Position numbers and translations under genes: made by a program. Positions 23,287-35,132 of a DNA stretch of 64,000 nt are shown piece by piece; within the stretch, counting starts at the first letter, position 1; each line of letters begins with the position of its first letter. The notes under the pieces are model-generated. The model saw only the letters and a list, made by a program, of their open reading frames with translations, was not told the DNA's origin and did no database searches. The DNA is taken from positions 224,365,415 to 224,429,414 of the forward strand of contig NC_081410.1 in assembly GCF_030272615.1 (NCBI RefSeq). The letters are read 5' to 3'. The stretch comes from Cryptomeria japonica. Its lineage: Eukaryota > Streptophyta > Pinopsida > Cupressales > Cupressaceae.

Positions 23287-24029
23287 TGTTAGGATTTTTA
23301 AAGATACTGAGAGATGGGGTGAATCAATATCATGCTAGTTGACATATTTTCTTGTCTTATTAAACAAATTGCATTTTAAAACAGTGTACTAGTAAACCAG
23401 AAATAATGCAGTAAATAAGATCAATAACCGCAACATAGAAAACACACCATAACACAAAATTTTTAATGAGGAAACCTAGTGTGGGAAAAACCTCGGTGGA
23501 ATTTGTGACCCACAATATTCACTCACTGGCCAATAAATGAATATTACTTACAATAGGGGCTTGCACATGCAGGAAGGCCAACTGCCTAAAGCTCACTGCT
23601 TAATTACAAAAGGGAAGTCTCATTGACTTACAAAAATAGATTATGCAAATCTAATATCATGTGCTACTTTGGTTCAGCATCTTCTATGCTAGGTTCAGTA
23701 TCAGTTTAAGCTCATACAACTTCCATAAACCTTATTCCAAAATCTGCCTTAAAATTTGCATGTTCACATTTGCCTATTACATTCCATATAGAAATGATCC
23801 TACAAGATCTCATACTTATATGAGTCCTATTACAATTCTCCTTGTCGGCTTACAAAAATATTTTACAATTAAATACAAAATATAATAAACAAAATCCAGT
23901 CGGCTGGGTTGTCAGTAATCATCTTTGTCGTTGTCGGTGCCTGCCGGTGCCATAGGATTGTAAGGTTGCCATCAATGACAATACCTTCAATCACCTACAA
24001 TTTCTCATTGGAGTGTGCATTTGCCAACA
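23287..24029 (-). repeat. E1 5' LTR
   Basis: 743 bp on the minus strand, TGTTGGCAAATG...CCTAACA. It contains TTGTCATTGATGGCAA (plus 23966-23981) and a hairpin core CTCATA-TAAG-TATGAG followed by ATCTTGTAGG (about 23805-23830), as in the E2 LTRs. The base beyond (24030) begins block X. The partner target duplication is outside the window. Confidence 0.85.
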
Positions 24030-24927
24030 AAAAGAAACCCTACAACCATTATTTTGGGAGCTTGGGAACCCAAGTTTCTAAAATAACATGAAAACAAGCA
24101 ACAAACCCAAAAGAATATCATTTCCAAAACTTGGGAACCCCGAGTTTCCAAAATGACATGATAGCAAAAAAAACCCTAACCTGGAACTTCAGGATCCCGA
24201 GATTCAGAGGTTAGGGCACAATAGAAAAATCAAAGAAAAAAATCAAACAAAACAAGCAAAATTTAAGAAATCAAAAATAAAAGAAAAAAATTAAATGTAA
24301 CCTAAAACACAAGCAAATCCAAATGAGGAAGGTGAGAAATCCACCTACCTGGCAAGAAAAATGAAGACAGTGCTTGATTAGGTGTACAAGAATGCAAAAT
24401 TGGGAGTTCAGAGCTCTAAATTTGGATGAGTGAGTGCACAAAAGAGCTCCAAAATGATCTCCAACCATTTTTATACCCCTGACTAGGTACCACATTAAAT
24501 GCGACTTTAGGCACCCATAAACCCAGGTTTCCGAAATGCAACACAGGCGACAAGTTTGGATCCTCAGGGTTATAGGATACTGAATGAAAAAAATAGAAAA
24601 TGAACCCAGGAGTTCGGGAACCCAAACCTCCGGGGTGATAACTCCTAAGACAAACAAACACTTTGGGAGTCTGGCAACCCGGGTTTTCGAGGTGTTGCTC
24701 TGAAACAAAACAGAAGTAAACCTAGGAGTTTGAGAACTCAAACTTCTGAGCAAGGAACCAAAAAACAAACAAAAGGTCACCTCGGGACTTTGGGAACCCA
24801 AAATCTTGAGGTGGCTAAAGCAAAAACTAAAAAACAAAGGAAATCTAACAAAAAAAGAAAAAAGGGGGGAATAGTATTTTGATGGGAATGAAAATGATGG
24901 GACTAGATATGCAGGGCATAACATGTC
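24030..24927 (-). other. Block X: unassigned insert with GGGAACCC repeats
   Basis: Lies between the E1 LTR and the abrupt end of the C1 RNase H. On the minus strand it starts TGTTATGCCCTGC and has a TATA box GGGGTATAAAAATGG (plus about 24465-24480), so it may be an LTR of an unidentified family. It contains at least seven copies of an imperfect inverted-repeat motif like TTTGGGAACCCAAAC, spaced 50-120 bp apart (24055-24105, 24125-24155, 24510-24560, 24600-24630, 24660-24695, 24720-24750, 24780-24815). No coding region is supported; long open frames here are chance fusions with C1. Confidence 0.55.
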
Positions 24928-26299
24928 CTTGAGAGTTTGTTTCACCCACAAAACCTGTGAGTAGCATGTAGCAACAACAATATACTCAACTTCAACAATT
25001 GATAGTGAAATAAAATCTTTCAGTGCCATGAAACTAATCTATCTCCAAGGAAGAAATTTCCACCACTGGTACTCTTCCTATCATCTACACATCCTGCCCA
25101 ATCTGCATCAGTATAGGCCCACAAACTAAAATCTCCTTTCTTTAGATACCATAAGCCACAAGTAAGTGTGTCTTGTAGATACTTGAATATTCTTTTCACT
25201 GCATTAACATGAGATTGCTTAGAGGTTGCTTGAAATCTTGTAACCATGCACACTGCTTGCACAATATCAGGCCTTGAAGTTGTGAGATACAATAGACTGC
25301 CACTCATGGATCTATACAAGGTCTGATCTACACTAGGTGGCTCATCATCCTTTCTTAATTTGCGTCCTGTCACCATTGGAGTACTAACCAGTTTTATGTC
25401 CTCCATTTGAACTTTTTCAACATGTCCTTTGCATACTTAGTTTGTGATATAAATATTCCTTTATCTAATTGAAAAATTTGTAGACTAAGAAAATATGACA
25501 GCTCTCCAAGGATTGACATCTCAAACTCGGGCAACATTTGGTTAGCAAACTCTTTGCATAGAATATCTTTATTGCCTCCAAAAATGATATCATCTACATA
25601 TACCACAACTATAATCATTTGGTCTCCATCTACCTTAATGTACAAGTTGTTGTCAGCATTTCCCTTTCTGGAACCTTGCTGATGGAGGTACTTATCTAAC
25701 CTAGAATAACATGCTCTAGGTGTTAGATTTAGACCATACAGAGCTTTTCTTAATCTGCATACAAATTTCTTATCTTCATGTAGCTGAAATCCTTCAGGTT
25801 GCTCAATATAGACCTCTTCTTCAAGATTGTCATTCGAGAATGTAGATTTGACATCCATTTCATATGCTTTATATCCTTTATAAGTTGAGAATGCCAAGAA
25901 CATCCTTATAGCTTCAAGCCTTGCAACTGGTGCAAATGTTTCTTCAAAATCTATGCCCTCTACTTGAGAATATCCCTTGCATACAAGCCTTGCCTTGTTC
26001 CTTATTGTCTTACCTTCTTCATTCATCCTGTTCTTGTAGACCCATTTAGTGCCAATAACACTCTTGTATGTTGGCCTAGGAACCAAATCCCATGTTTTAT
26101 TCTTTTGAATCCACAACAACTCTTCTTCCATAGCCTTTATCCACTTCTCACTTTTGCTAGCCTCATCATATGTTTTGGGTTCCATCTCAGTCATAAGGAA
26201 AAAATGTACTTGTTCATTATTTCTTGTAATTATTCTTCTAGTTTTTACTCCCTCATTTTTGTTGCCTATGATCTTCTCTTCAAGGTGATTCTTTTGCAT
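24928..26299 (-). pseudogene. pol: C1 reverse transcriptase and RNase H (truncated)
   Basis: RT block 26299-25394: [29 protein letters not shown], the catalytic aspartate in [10 protein letters not shown] (canonical MDVKSAFLNG), LYGLN..PRA, and an intact YVDD in [12 protein letters not shown] (about 25600). RNase H follows in a shifted frame (25406-25020), with the aspartate in AYTDADWAG and DDRKSTSGG. After another shift VEVEYIVVATCYSQVLW appears, and homology stops at about QTLKDM (24930). The last part of RNase H with its final catalytic residues is missing. Confidence 0.92.
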
Positions 26300-27697
26300 A
26301 TATCTATTTTGAGTCTTGTTTGGTACTTCTTCTTGTTCACTTTTAGATTGATCTTCATCTTCACCATGTGATTCTTCAATTTGATTTATTATGCTCTATT
26401 TTCCTTTATGTAGATCTTCATCCACCCTTACATGTACACTCTTAATCACCTTCTTTAGCCTATTATTGAAACATTTATAGGTCTTGTTGTGAGTTGAGTA
26501 CCCCAAGAAGATACCTTCATCACTTCTTGAACCAAATCTTCCTAATCCATCTTCATCTCTTTTGATGAAGCATTTTCTGCCAAACACCTTGAAATACTTG
26601 ACAAAAGGTCTCCTATCATACCATAGTTCATAAGGTGTCATATTGCTGTTCACCCTTAATTGCATTATGTTTAGTGTATATACAACAGTGTGAATTGCCT
26701 CTTTCCAATAAAAATCAGGCAGATTGGCTTCGTTTAGTATTGTCATTGCCATCTCTTTGACTGTTCTATTTTTCCTCTCCACAACACCATTTTGTTGTGG
26801 TGTCCCAGGAGCTAAAAATTGTCTTTTGATTCCATGCCATTCACAGTAGCCTTCAAATTCATTTTATGTGAATTCACCTCCACCGTTTGATCTTAAACAC
26901 TTTAGCTTGTATCCACTTTCTTTCTCAACCATCTTCCTAAAGATTTTGAATCTTTCAAAAGCTTGTGATTTGTCTTGCAGGAAGGTGACCCATGTCATTC
27001 TTGAAAAATCATCTATGAGGAGTATGAAGTATCTTTCTCCATTTAGAGCTCTTGTTATTGTGGGTCCACACAAATCTGTATGCACAAGTTCTAAAGGCCT
27101 TGTGGTAGAATACTCATTTATCTTGAAGCTCACTTTAGTTTGTTTTCCTCTTTGACACCCATCTCAAAAAGTGCTTGTTGGCTTAATATTTTGAGGTATG
27201 TGTCTTACATACCCTTTCTTGCTTACCCTGACAAGGTTACCAAAATTGATGTGGCCTAGTCTTCTATGCCATAGCCAACTCTCATCAACTTGTCCCATCA
27301 TACATTGAGACTCAAAGCATTCCTTAAGACTATATTCATTTCCATCTATCCTTTTGCCTTCAACAACAAGTTGTCCATTTCTTTCCTTTCTTATCTCACA
27401 TCCTTTGGAGTCAAAAGTATATCTATATCCCTTGTCACACATTTGACTCACACTTAGCAGATTGTGTTTTAGACCTTCCACATAATATACATCATGATCT
27501 TTTAGCTTGCCATGAATGTTTATTGTGCCCTTGCCTTTTATCTTGATTGAAGAGTTGTCTCCAAATTTCACTGAACCACCATTCCAATCTTCTAATTTGA
27601 TGAATTTCTTCTTATCACCAGTCATGTGGTTGGAACACCCACCATCAACTACCCACAAGTTTTTCTTTCCAGCATGTAGGGCAGTTTGAACAATCAA
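26300..27697 (-). pseudogene. C1 protease and integrase
   Basis: Protease: LWVVDGGCSNHMTG (about 27650), where the D-G-G form replaces D-S-G. Integrase zinc finger: WLWHRRLGHINF (about 27270) and downstream cysteines. Core: HTDLCGP first aspartate (about 27085), then LRSNGGGEF (about 26890) where LRSDNGGEF is expected, so the second catalytic aspartate is asparagine. ERKNRT keeps the glutamate (about 26775). After it come YTLNIMQLR and KVFGRKCF, the usual Copia tail. Stops fall near 27164 and 26850 and between 26396 and 26299. Confidence 0.9.
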
Positions 27698-29806
27698 ACT
27701 TTGACTCAGATTTATTTTATCCTTCTTTGCCCAAACTTGTTTGATTTCTTTTTTCTTTTCTGTTGTCCCATTCTACTCTGATTTTACATTAGGTTCAAAT
27801 TTTGACACCGTCTTCTTTTTCTTAGTTGTCCTAAGCTTACAATGTTTTGCAATCTGACACAAGTTTTGACAATGATAGCATTTTACATTTGCATTGAATG
27901 AAGAATTTGAAAAACTATTGTAGGACTAAGATACAATTCTCTGACATTCATAATTCCTATGACCATACTCATTAGAATGATAACAAATAACATTCATATT
28001 CCTAAGAGAATCAAATTGATTTATACTTTCAAACTAGGAGAAGACCTATGCATAAGCTTACAATCAGAAATTCTATGACCATAAGTATTACATTTATAGC
28101 AGTAGCCATGGAACTAAGGTACATACCACTCATTATTGAAGTTGTTTCTCATTTGTCTCCTTTGAGAACCATAGTTTGGTCTTCTTGAGTTCTTTTTTTC
28201 TTGTGTCCTTGACCTTGGTGAAGTGTCCATCATTAGTATTATCTTTTCCTTTAGGATCAGCATGCAAGTTCCTTGATTGATTTCTTGTAGCAGTGGTATA
28301 TGTTTTCTTCTCGGTGAGCTTGCTAACTGTGAAGGTTTGTTCACCTCCATTTTTACTTGAAGATACAAAATGTATTTCATTATTTGATGAATCTTTAATG
28401 GAAGAGCATTAACCAACATCAAATCCAACACCTTTTGTATCCTTTGAGTTCCTTTTCTTGTTCAACATTTTGTCCAGTGCATCAGTGTTGCCCTCATACT
28501 TGATTCTCACTTTGAGTTCATCCTTGCACTTTTTCAAGTTCTTTTCTAAGACTCACAATCTCTCCTTCTAACTTTTGATGCTCTTTCTCCTTGGCTTCTA
28601 GATCTGATTTTGTCACTTCACACATGGTTTTTTACTCTTCCAGCTGGATTCTCAAATTAGAAATTATTGTCTTTCACTCCTCAAGAGATTTATTTAATAG
28701 CTCTTGTTCTTCAACAACAGCATACTTGAACTTCTTGAAATCTTTTCTTACTTTTCTCAGTTCTTCCAGAGCACTTATAAGTTCACCTTCTAGGTCAACT
28801 ATGACTTCAACTTCTTCCTCTTCATCACTGCCATCTTGAACATCATTTAGTACTCCTTGTGCCATAAATATATTAATCTCTCTTTCTTATTCACTACAAT
28901 CATCATCAGAGACACTCTCTTCATCTGTGGCATCATCTTCAAAGGTATAAAGATTGTTCTTTTTCCTAAAACTTTTTCTCCTTGGTTTGTAGGATTTTTT
29001 CATCTTTTCTTTGCCAAAAGGTCTATTGTTTTGTTTGTCATATGTAGTGTTTGAATCTTGCCTGATCCCTTTTAGAGTTTTCTCACAAAGTTAGCTATAG
29101 CAATGTCTAAATCTTCTTCAACTTCTTCATGAGCAACTTCTTCCTTACCCTTTTTGGTAGTATTAAAAGAAGCCTCTCTTTTTAACATTTCTCCTCATAA
29201 TGTTCTCATTTAATAAGTTGATAAGGAGCCAAACAATTCATCCATAGAGAATGTCTTTAATTCTTTAGCTTCCTCAATAGCAGAGACCTTTGTGTCATAC
29301 TTTGAGGTTAATGATCTCATAACCTTCTTGATAGTAAATTCATCTTTGACATCCTTTCCAAGATATCTTATAGCACTCACAGTCTCATCCACTCTTTGCA
29401 GATAGTTGGCTATCTTTTCCTCTTCTTTCCTTCTCAAGTTTTCAAACTGAGCTCTTATATTTTGTAGTTTGGCTTCTTTCACTTTGGTATCTCCTTCATA
29501 TATCTTATGTGGCTTGTCCCAAGTTTCTTTTGTTGATATGTAGTGCATGAATTTGATGAACTCTCTATCAGATAGACCACTTAAGATTGCATTCTTACCT
29601 TTGGCATTGTTCTCATATTCTCTTTTAGTATCAAGGTCGGTAGGAGGAACTTGAGAGACTGTATAACCTTTTTTTACTAACATCCAGACATCAAACCCTA
29701 GGGAAGACAAGTAGGTTTCCATTCTTCTACTCCAAAAAGCATAGTTGGTGCCATCAAACATAGGTGCTTTAGAGGATGAGGATTCATTCCTAGCCATTGT
29801 GTCCAC
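27698..29806 (-). pseudogene. gag: C1 gag with coiled coil and zinc knuckle
   Basis: ATG at 29806 follows the primer site by about 50 bp. The N-terminal 198 codons are open and typical of Copia gag: FDGTNYAFWSRRMETYL, ETWDKPHKIYEGD, and LRRKEEEKIANYLQRVDE. The C-terminal half (29209-27850) is a long Lys/Glu-rich coiled coil with several frameshifts and stops, then a degraded knuckle CYHCQNLCQIAKHC (about 27870), where the GH pair is CQ. A long coiled-coil C-terminus of this kind is seen in some large plant Copia Gags. Confidence 0.85.
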
Positions 29807-29857
29807 TTAACAAGAATCTACCCAAGCTAGAGAAATCTTTTACTACAAGGGAACCTA

Positions 29858-29872
29858 GGCTCTGATACTAAT
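29858..29872 (-). promoter_or_regulatory. C1 primer-binding site
   Basis: On the minus strand ATTAGTATCAGAGCC follows the LTR end. It matches the initiator-Met-tRNA type site except for one G-to-A change. Confidence 0.85.
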
Positions 29873-31439
29873 TGAAGAGCACAAATGGACACTGAGAGGG
29901 GAGTAAATCAATGTATTTCAAAAACTTTAAGTTTAGTGTGCAAAATTTAAAGATGTAACGAAAACATAAACACACGCACAAGAGCACATCACATAACACT
30001 AGATATACGGAGAAAACCCAATGTAGGAAAACATCAATGAGAATAGTTGTTGGAGTCTACTACTCCAATCCAACCTTGCAATGAATAACAAATTATAATA
30101 AGTTTTAGGGCACCCACCTGTGAAATTATGAGCACCAACTCAAGGAGCACCGACCCCTATTTTTATGGGCTACAACCCAAAGGAGAACCTACCCCTTCTC
30201 TGAGCACCCACTCAGAGATTAAAATAAATATGGACTCAATTACAAGTTAGACACATTGCTACAAATGAAGTTTTGTAGCACCTTACTAGTTATCCCCCTT
30301 TTTATTTTCTTTTTGCTCTCCTTCTGCTTCTCTCTCTGCCTCTACTTAAGAACTTGCTTCCTCTTACTATCTCAGCTCTCTGCACTCTATTTCTGGTTCT
30401 ACAATTTCTCATTGTTCTCTCTCTCTGTTCTTTATCTCATATTCACTACTACATCACACTTCACTATTCTCTATGTTTTCTATACTTTTCTTGGCGATGA
30501 CACCTTCTTTTTTAATCAGCAGCCACGTCATACAACAATACACCTCACTTCAGTGCATCATGTCTATCTATGTCTCTACAAAGACAACTACCTCAGTCCA
30601 AACACATTTATTGCTCTGCTCTATCATTTCTTCACCAGAGAATGTCTTTCCCTCCAAATTAGCATTTTAAAAATGATTCATTCCATCTAAGGATCTGGTC
30701 AATAGTAGATTGGATTTTCTCTCTTAAATCGACCATCTGCATTAAATGACTCTTTTATGGTTTCTTGGATGTTCTCTATATTGGGTTGCTATTTTTAAAA
30801 ATCTAAATCTACCTCACAGATTTGATTCTGCTAGCGTTGATCACCTCGAGTCCTGCAAAAATATCCACCTGGTCTGCCATTAATCTATTCTCCATCCTCT
30901 GTTGACCTACCCAGAAAAGATGGACAACAACCTCCATCAAATGAACTAAGTCTGCAAATCTGATTTGTTATGTCCACCAAAGAGCCATGTGTCTTCATAT
31001 TTTGCATCCACATCACTTGGTCAATGTTGATAAACTTCCACATAATCCTACGCATCTATCGACATGCATCTATGGTATCAAATTTGTCGTTCATCATTTC
31101 TGGTCATACTTGGTTGACCGCCACATGGATTACAAAGTCTATCGGCTTGCAAACATGTTGTCCAAATCACTTGGTCAATCCTAGTCAATCATCCATGTGG
31201 ACCTCTGAGTTTATCAGCTTGCAGACATGGCTACAAAGTTGATCACAATCTTCAATTCTATCGGCAAAATACCCTTTCATAATTTCAACAAGTGTCCTCT
31301 AATTCACTCTGTACATGCCACATCATCAGGTCAAACTTATGTCAACATCCATGTGAACACACAAGCAACACAGATGTGTGTTGCAGATTGCATAACATTG
31401 TGTGTCATCCGCCTCACATGTATGTCTGCTTATTCTTCC

Positions 31440-31830
31440 CATGCAAGATAAGCCTACACGGGATAAGCTATTTATTCCCTTAGCCCTTACCTTATCCCCG
31501 TGGAGACACATGGGATAAGGAAACCTTTCCTCTTCCTTTATGCTCTTATCCCTCAACACTTTTCTTGTTGTTGTAAACCCTCGCAGGATAAGGGTTTCCT
31601 TAGTGTCCTTCACTTTACTTTGTTATCCCACGCAAATCTTGTGTAGCCTCTCTCTTCATGTGGGATAAGGGAGTCAACAATCTTTCCTTAACTTTCTTAT
31701 CCCATGTGAATTTTGTTAGTCACACTTGACACTGTAGGATAAGAGAGGACATCTCTTCACTTTGACCTCTTTGATTTTCATTATCCCACAAGGTTATCTT
31801 ACCTTGTATAACATGCCGTGGGATAAGTCA
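31440..31830. repeat. GGATAAG/CTTATCC motif cluster in the C1 LTR
   Basis: At least nine copies of GGATAAG or its reverse, mostly as (A/T)TCCCA(C/T) or GTGGGATAAGG, sit in about 390 bp in both orientations, allowing many short hairpins. They resemble reiterated transcription-factor sites in U3. Confidence 0.8.
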
Positions 31831-31909
31831 AGCAACATACCCTGCACATTATTGACATCCTCTACCGTGAGACCAGTACGACCAACCAGTCATGTTATTG
31901 ACAACCTAG

Positions 31910-32102
31910 ATCACATAACCATCATGTTATTAATAACTACAACTGATACTCTCTGTAACTATCTTCGATAACCTACGTGTTATTGACAAATGCGATTGAT
32001 ACTCCCTGTAACTGCCTGGGATAACCTGTGTGTTATTGACAAATGCAACTGATACTCCCTATAACTACATGTGATAACCTACATGTTATTGACAACCACA
32101 AC
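31910..32102. repeat. 53-bp tandem repeat in the C1 LTR
   Basis: GATAACCT(A/G)(C/T)(G/A)TGTTATTGAC starts at 31967, 32020 and 32073, an exact 53-bp period. A diverged partial unit precedes them from about 31910. Each unit also holds CTGATACTCCCTGTAACT. Confidence 0.9.
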
Positions 32103-32414
32103 TAACCTTTTCAGAGTCAAACCATATTTCACAATACATTTTCAACACAACTGCATGTGTCCTCCTTGTCCATTTTCATTCCCCAATGACACGCTTCATG
32201 CAATAATCCTATAACTCCTTGTGCATATAACACAATGAGTTATATGATATCGTATAATATGGTGTGTTATATAATGTCATATAGCACGGTGTCTAATATG
32301 ATGTTACAACAACACTTTTACCAACCTATTAACCTGATCTCTCTACTGCATCTTGTCTGATCTCTCCACTGCACCTTCTCAATTCTTGACATCAATGACA
32401 ATCTAATGCCAACA

Positions 32415-32743
32415 CCCCTCCTCTTCTTCCCTCTCTCCATGTAAAGGTCGAGGTAAATGAGGGTGCAAATGAATTCAATTTGTAATGTGGAAAATAGAAC
32501 ATGCAGGCCGATAATAATTAATAATATCAATTCTACCAAGGGTAAGTAATCTTCCCACTTGATCCATACAATACATTCTCAACAAATCTTCCAATACTTG
32601 GTTTACCCTCTCAATTTGACCATTAGTTTCTAGATGGTATGTTGAACTTATATTCAACTGAGTCCCAAATGAAGAAAATAAGGCTTGCCAAAACCTAGAT
32701 GTCACACAAGCATCCCTATCTGAAATTATTCTTTCAAGGGTTC
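32415..32743 (-). pseudogene. Element G integrase, distal part
   Basis: Minus-strand frame from 32743: IISDRDA (second catalytic aspartate, about 32725), FWQALFSSFGTQ, and the glutamate of NGQIERVNQVLEDLLR (about 32620). The frame then slips after CMDQ, and WEDYLPLVE is readable in the next frame (to about 32545). The last 130 bp to the C1 LTR show no clear homology. E2 separates this piece from 39485-39905, and joining across E2 gives the expected RLHG...ERIISDRD order. Confidence 0.85.
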
Positions 32744-33627
32744 TATTGGAATTATACACTCAGATGAGAATGGTTGATGTTGTCATTGATGGCAACCAAC
32801 TGGTAATAGGGTTCATAGGTTCTACCAGCAATGGACTTCACCTACCGGCACCAATAGTCACTAAAGGGTTTTTCACATCGGCATCTAGTTACACCAGCAA
32901 CAGATTATACTGGCAATCCAAGCTGACTTGGAAATAATATTGTTTATGTGAAATGTATTGTAATGTAATATTATATTTGTATAGCCGACATGATGTATTG
33001 TAAAGACTCATATATATATGAGATCTTGTGGGTCATTTGAACACACAATATTATATGATAGGTAATGTAAGGAAGCGGTAATATGTGACAGGTTATGATA
33101 GCGAATAATTATATATGCACTCTGATGCATTTATCTTGAGAGTGAATAAGAAGTAGAGTGAAACAAGGTTTTGGCAAAGGTATTAGATAGAGCTTAAACT
33201 GGTACTAAATCCAACATTGCAAATGATATTTTGAGCAGTACATTGTTATTGGATTTAACCATCCAATTGTGTAGCAGTGAGACTCCATTTTTCTTGTTGA
33301 GCAGTGATCTCTAGGCAGTTGGCCTTCCTGCATGTGCAGGCCCCTATTGTACTGAGTAATATTTATTCATATTGGCCAGTGAGTAAATATTGTGGGTCAC
33401 AAATCCCACTAAGGTTTTTTCCCTACTATGTTTTCTTGCAAAAAATATCTGTGTTATGGTGTGCATTGATGCTTATTCTTTTGTTTCTCTTTACTACATT
33501 ATTATTTTCTTATCGATATATTAATTTGGGTTGTAAAGTGGCAAATAAGTTTAAATATTTCATCCACCGGTTAGACACTAATTCACCCCCCCTCTTAGTG
33601 TCTTTGGGACTAACCAAGTATCTAACA
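32744..33627 (+). repeat. E2 5' LTR
   Basis: 884 bp, starts TATTGGAATTATAC (TG decayed to TA) and ends TATCTAACA. It contains TTGTCATTGATGGCAA (32780-32795), a perfect hairpin CTCATATATATATGAG (33007-33022) at the likely promoter, and the C-run GATTCACCCCCC-like end (about 33580). Confidence 0.9.
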
Positions 33628-33642
33628 ATTGGTATCAGAGCC
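33628..33642 (+). promoter_or_regulatory. E2 primer-binding site
   Basis: ATTGGTATCAGAGCC directly follows the LTR. It is the same initiator-Met-tRNA type site as in C2 (58684-58697) and E1. Confidence 0.92.
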
Positions 33643-33698
33643 TAGACCTCTATTTGCAGAAGCCTAACAACTTCAGGAAGATTCAGAAATTGGTATCG

Positions 33699-34780
33699 AT
33701 GGAAATTTTGAGACAACAGTTGGAAGGATCTCTTGATGACTTTGATGCAAAAAAATTGAATAATATCAAACTAGAAGATGAACTCAGATCTTCTCAGGAA
33801 TTCATCAAAACACTTCAAGATAACCTGGTCATAGCAAAGAATAAGAGAAAAGAATTACATGTGCAACTGCAAAAACCAAGATGATGGAGAAAAAGAAACT
33901 CTCACAGATATTGCAGAGAAACCGAGACAAGAGAATAGTAACATGAGGAATCAGATGCAAGATTTAACCATGAGACTATGTAAGGATATTGAAGATAGAA
34001 AGAGGAATGAGGAAGATTTGGCCAAAAGACTTAATGAAAAATCAGATGAATCTCTAAGGCTTAGTTATGAAAATGATATTCTTAAAACACATTTGATTCA
34101 CATGCAACATGACAAAGAGGAACTTATGAGACAAGTTAGTACTTTGGAAAGTGAGTTGGTCACTGCAAATGAATACAAAGACAAATTGAAGAAGAGTTCA
34201 GACAAGCTTGATGATATGCTAAAAAAGTCAAAAACCTGATGGAGAAACAGTTGGACTTGGATTTGAACATGGAGAAAGTTCTGGAACTGCAAACAATCAT
34301 GATCACAGCAAATTGGTAAGGCAAACTAATGCTTATAAATTCAATGGAAAATGCTTTAATTGCAACAAATTTGGTCATAGAGCAAATCAGTGTAGATTTA
34401 GGAATAATCAGAATACAAACTCATCCATCGGTCAATGTTTCAAATGAAATAAAAATGGTCATAACTCATACAATTGTAGAATGAATGTGAAATGCTATGT
34501 TTGTGGTAGATTTTGACATCTATCTAATCAATGCAAAACTCAAACCGGTCAAGGTTATGGAAAGGCTATTCAAAGAAACAATGTAACCTATTATGCATGT
34601 AACAAGATTGGGCATATTACAAGATTTTACAGAAGCAAGAATGTATTGAAAAACAACAAAGGATCTAATGACAAAGGCAAAGAAAAGGTGAATGAAATCA
34701 AGCAAGAATTCACTAAACAATGGATCAGGAAGAGAGATCGGAGGAATGATGAATCTATCTCTGCATCGACAAAATAGAGC
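33699..34780 (+). pseudogene. E2 ORF1: coiled coil plus four zinc knuckles
   Basis: ATG at 33699 (MEILRQQLEGS). The coiled coil extends to about 34240 in two frames (a shift near 33870): KNKRKELHVQLQ, then EKETLTDI and a long DIEDRKRNEEDLAKRL stretch. After another shift come four knuckles (34350-34640): CFNCNKFGHRANQC intact, CFK*NKNGHNSYNC with a stop, CYVCGRF*HLSNQC with a stop, and a fourth with Tyr for the first and last Cys. A basic tail (about 34660-34775) follows. It matches ORF1 of E1. It looks like the C-terminal half of a Copia Gag without its capsid half. Confidence 0.8.
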
Positions 34781-35132
34781 AATCATGCATTGGCAGGAGA
34801 CTCTTCATCTAACTAAGGAATAATCATTAGAGGTAAGGCAACATATTGAAGATCATGTATTTACCCTCACTTGGTGGTAAGAAGTCACATTTCTTCTTTA
34901 CCGACACATATGTTGAGTATTCACTTCATTGGCGAAGCATTTATTGCAGTTGTAAGTTACACTTTTGGTTATAAAGTACTTAGTTTTCTCATTTCGACTT
35001 ACCAAAGCATTCAAGCATTTGAAGAGCACAAAAGTTGAGCACCAACATTCAAGAAGTGAAGAAGCAAAGGTTTTTTCAAGGCATCCAAGGTTTTCACTTG
35101 CATTCGACAATCAAAGGTATTTATCTTACAGA
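34781..35132 (+). other. E2 gap between ORF1 and ORF2
   Basis: No gene is supported. The sequence ends TTATCTTACAG immediately before AATGG at the ORF2 start, a good-looking splice acceptor. A donor-like GAGGTAAGG lies near 34829. If used, the intron would be about 0.3 kb. Confidence 0.45.

Larger units (their letters stand above)
21691..24029 (-). mobile_element. E1: pol-less LTR element, 5' half (split by E4)
   Basis: On the minus strand, in order: LTR (24029-23287), primer site (23286-23272), ORF1 (23215 to about 22240), an inter-ORF gap, and the ORF2 start at 21804. It then continues at 1608-1 beyond E4. The 3' end and second LTR lie outside the window to the left. No pol gene is found in either half. 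The layout and proteins match E2 (32744-39484) and the E2b fragment (56485-57628). Confidence 0.85.
24928..32414 (-). mobile_element. C1: Ty1/Copia element, 3' end cut off
   Basis: On the minus strand: 5' LTR (32414-29873), primer site, gag, protease, integrase, RT and RNase H, in Copia order (integrase before RT). It stops inside RNase H at about 24928, where block X begins, and the rest with the 3' LTR should lie left of the window. Gag to RT stays in one frame apart from breaks in the gag C-terminus. It sits in or beside the integrase end of element G. Confidence 0.9.
29873..32414 (-). repeat. C1 5' LTR, unusually long (2.5 kb)
   Basis: On the minus strand it begins TGTTGGCATTAGATTGTCATT (plus 32414) and ends GCTCTTCA (plus 29873). 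Near its end the plus strand has ACTGAGAGGGGAGTAAATCA (about 29891), the conserved Copia LTR-end motif in reverse. It holds no gene. Two repeat zones lie at 31440-31830 and 31910-32102. The long plus-strand frames at 30256-30690 and 30970-31480 are low-complexity and not supported as genes. Confidence 0.8.

Noticed and set aside
24271-25029. 252-codon minus-strand open frame
   Set aside because: It fuses the last C1 RNase H codons to non-coding block X; only the first 35 or so codons have homology.
30256-30690. 144-codon plus-strand frame rich in Phe/Leu/Ser, looks like a membrane protein
   Set aside because: It lies inside the C1 LTR in CT-rich sequence; composition alone explains it, and no start context or homology supports it.
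33628-33642. tRNA gene fragment
   Set aside because: The match to an initiator tRNA end is only primer-site length and sits at an LTR edge; it is a primer-binding site.
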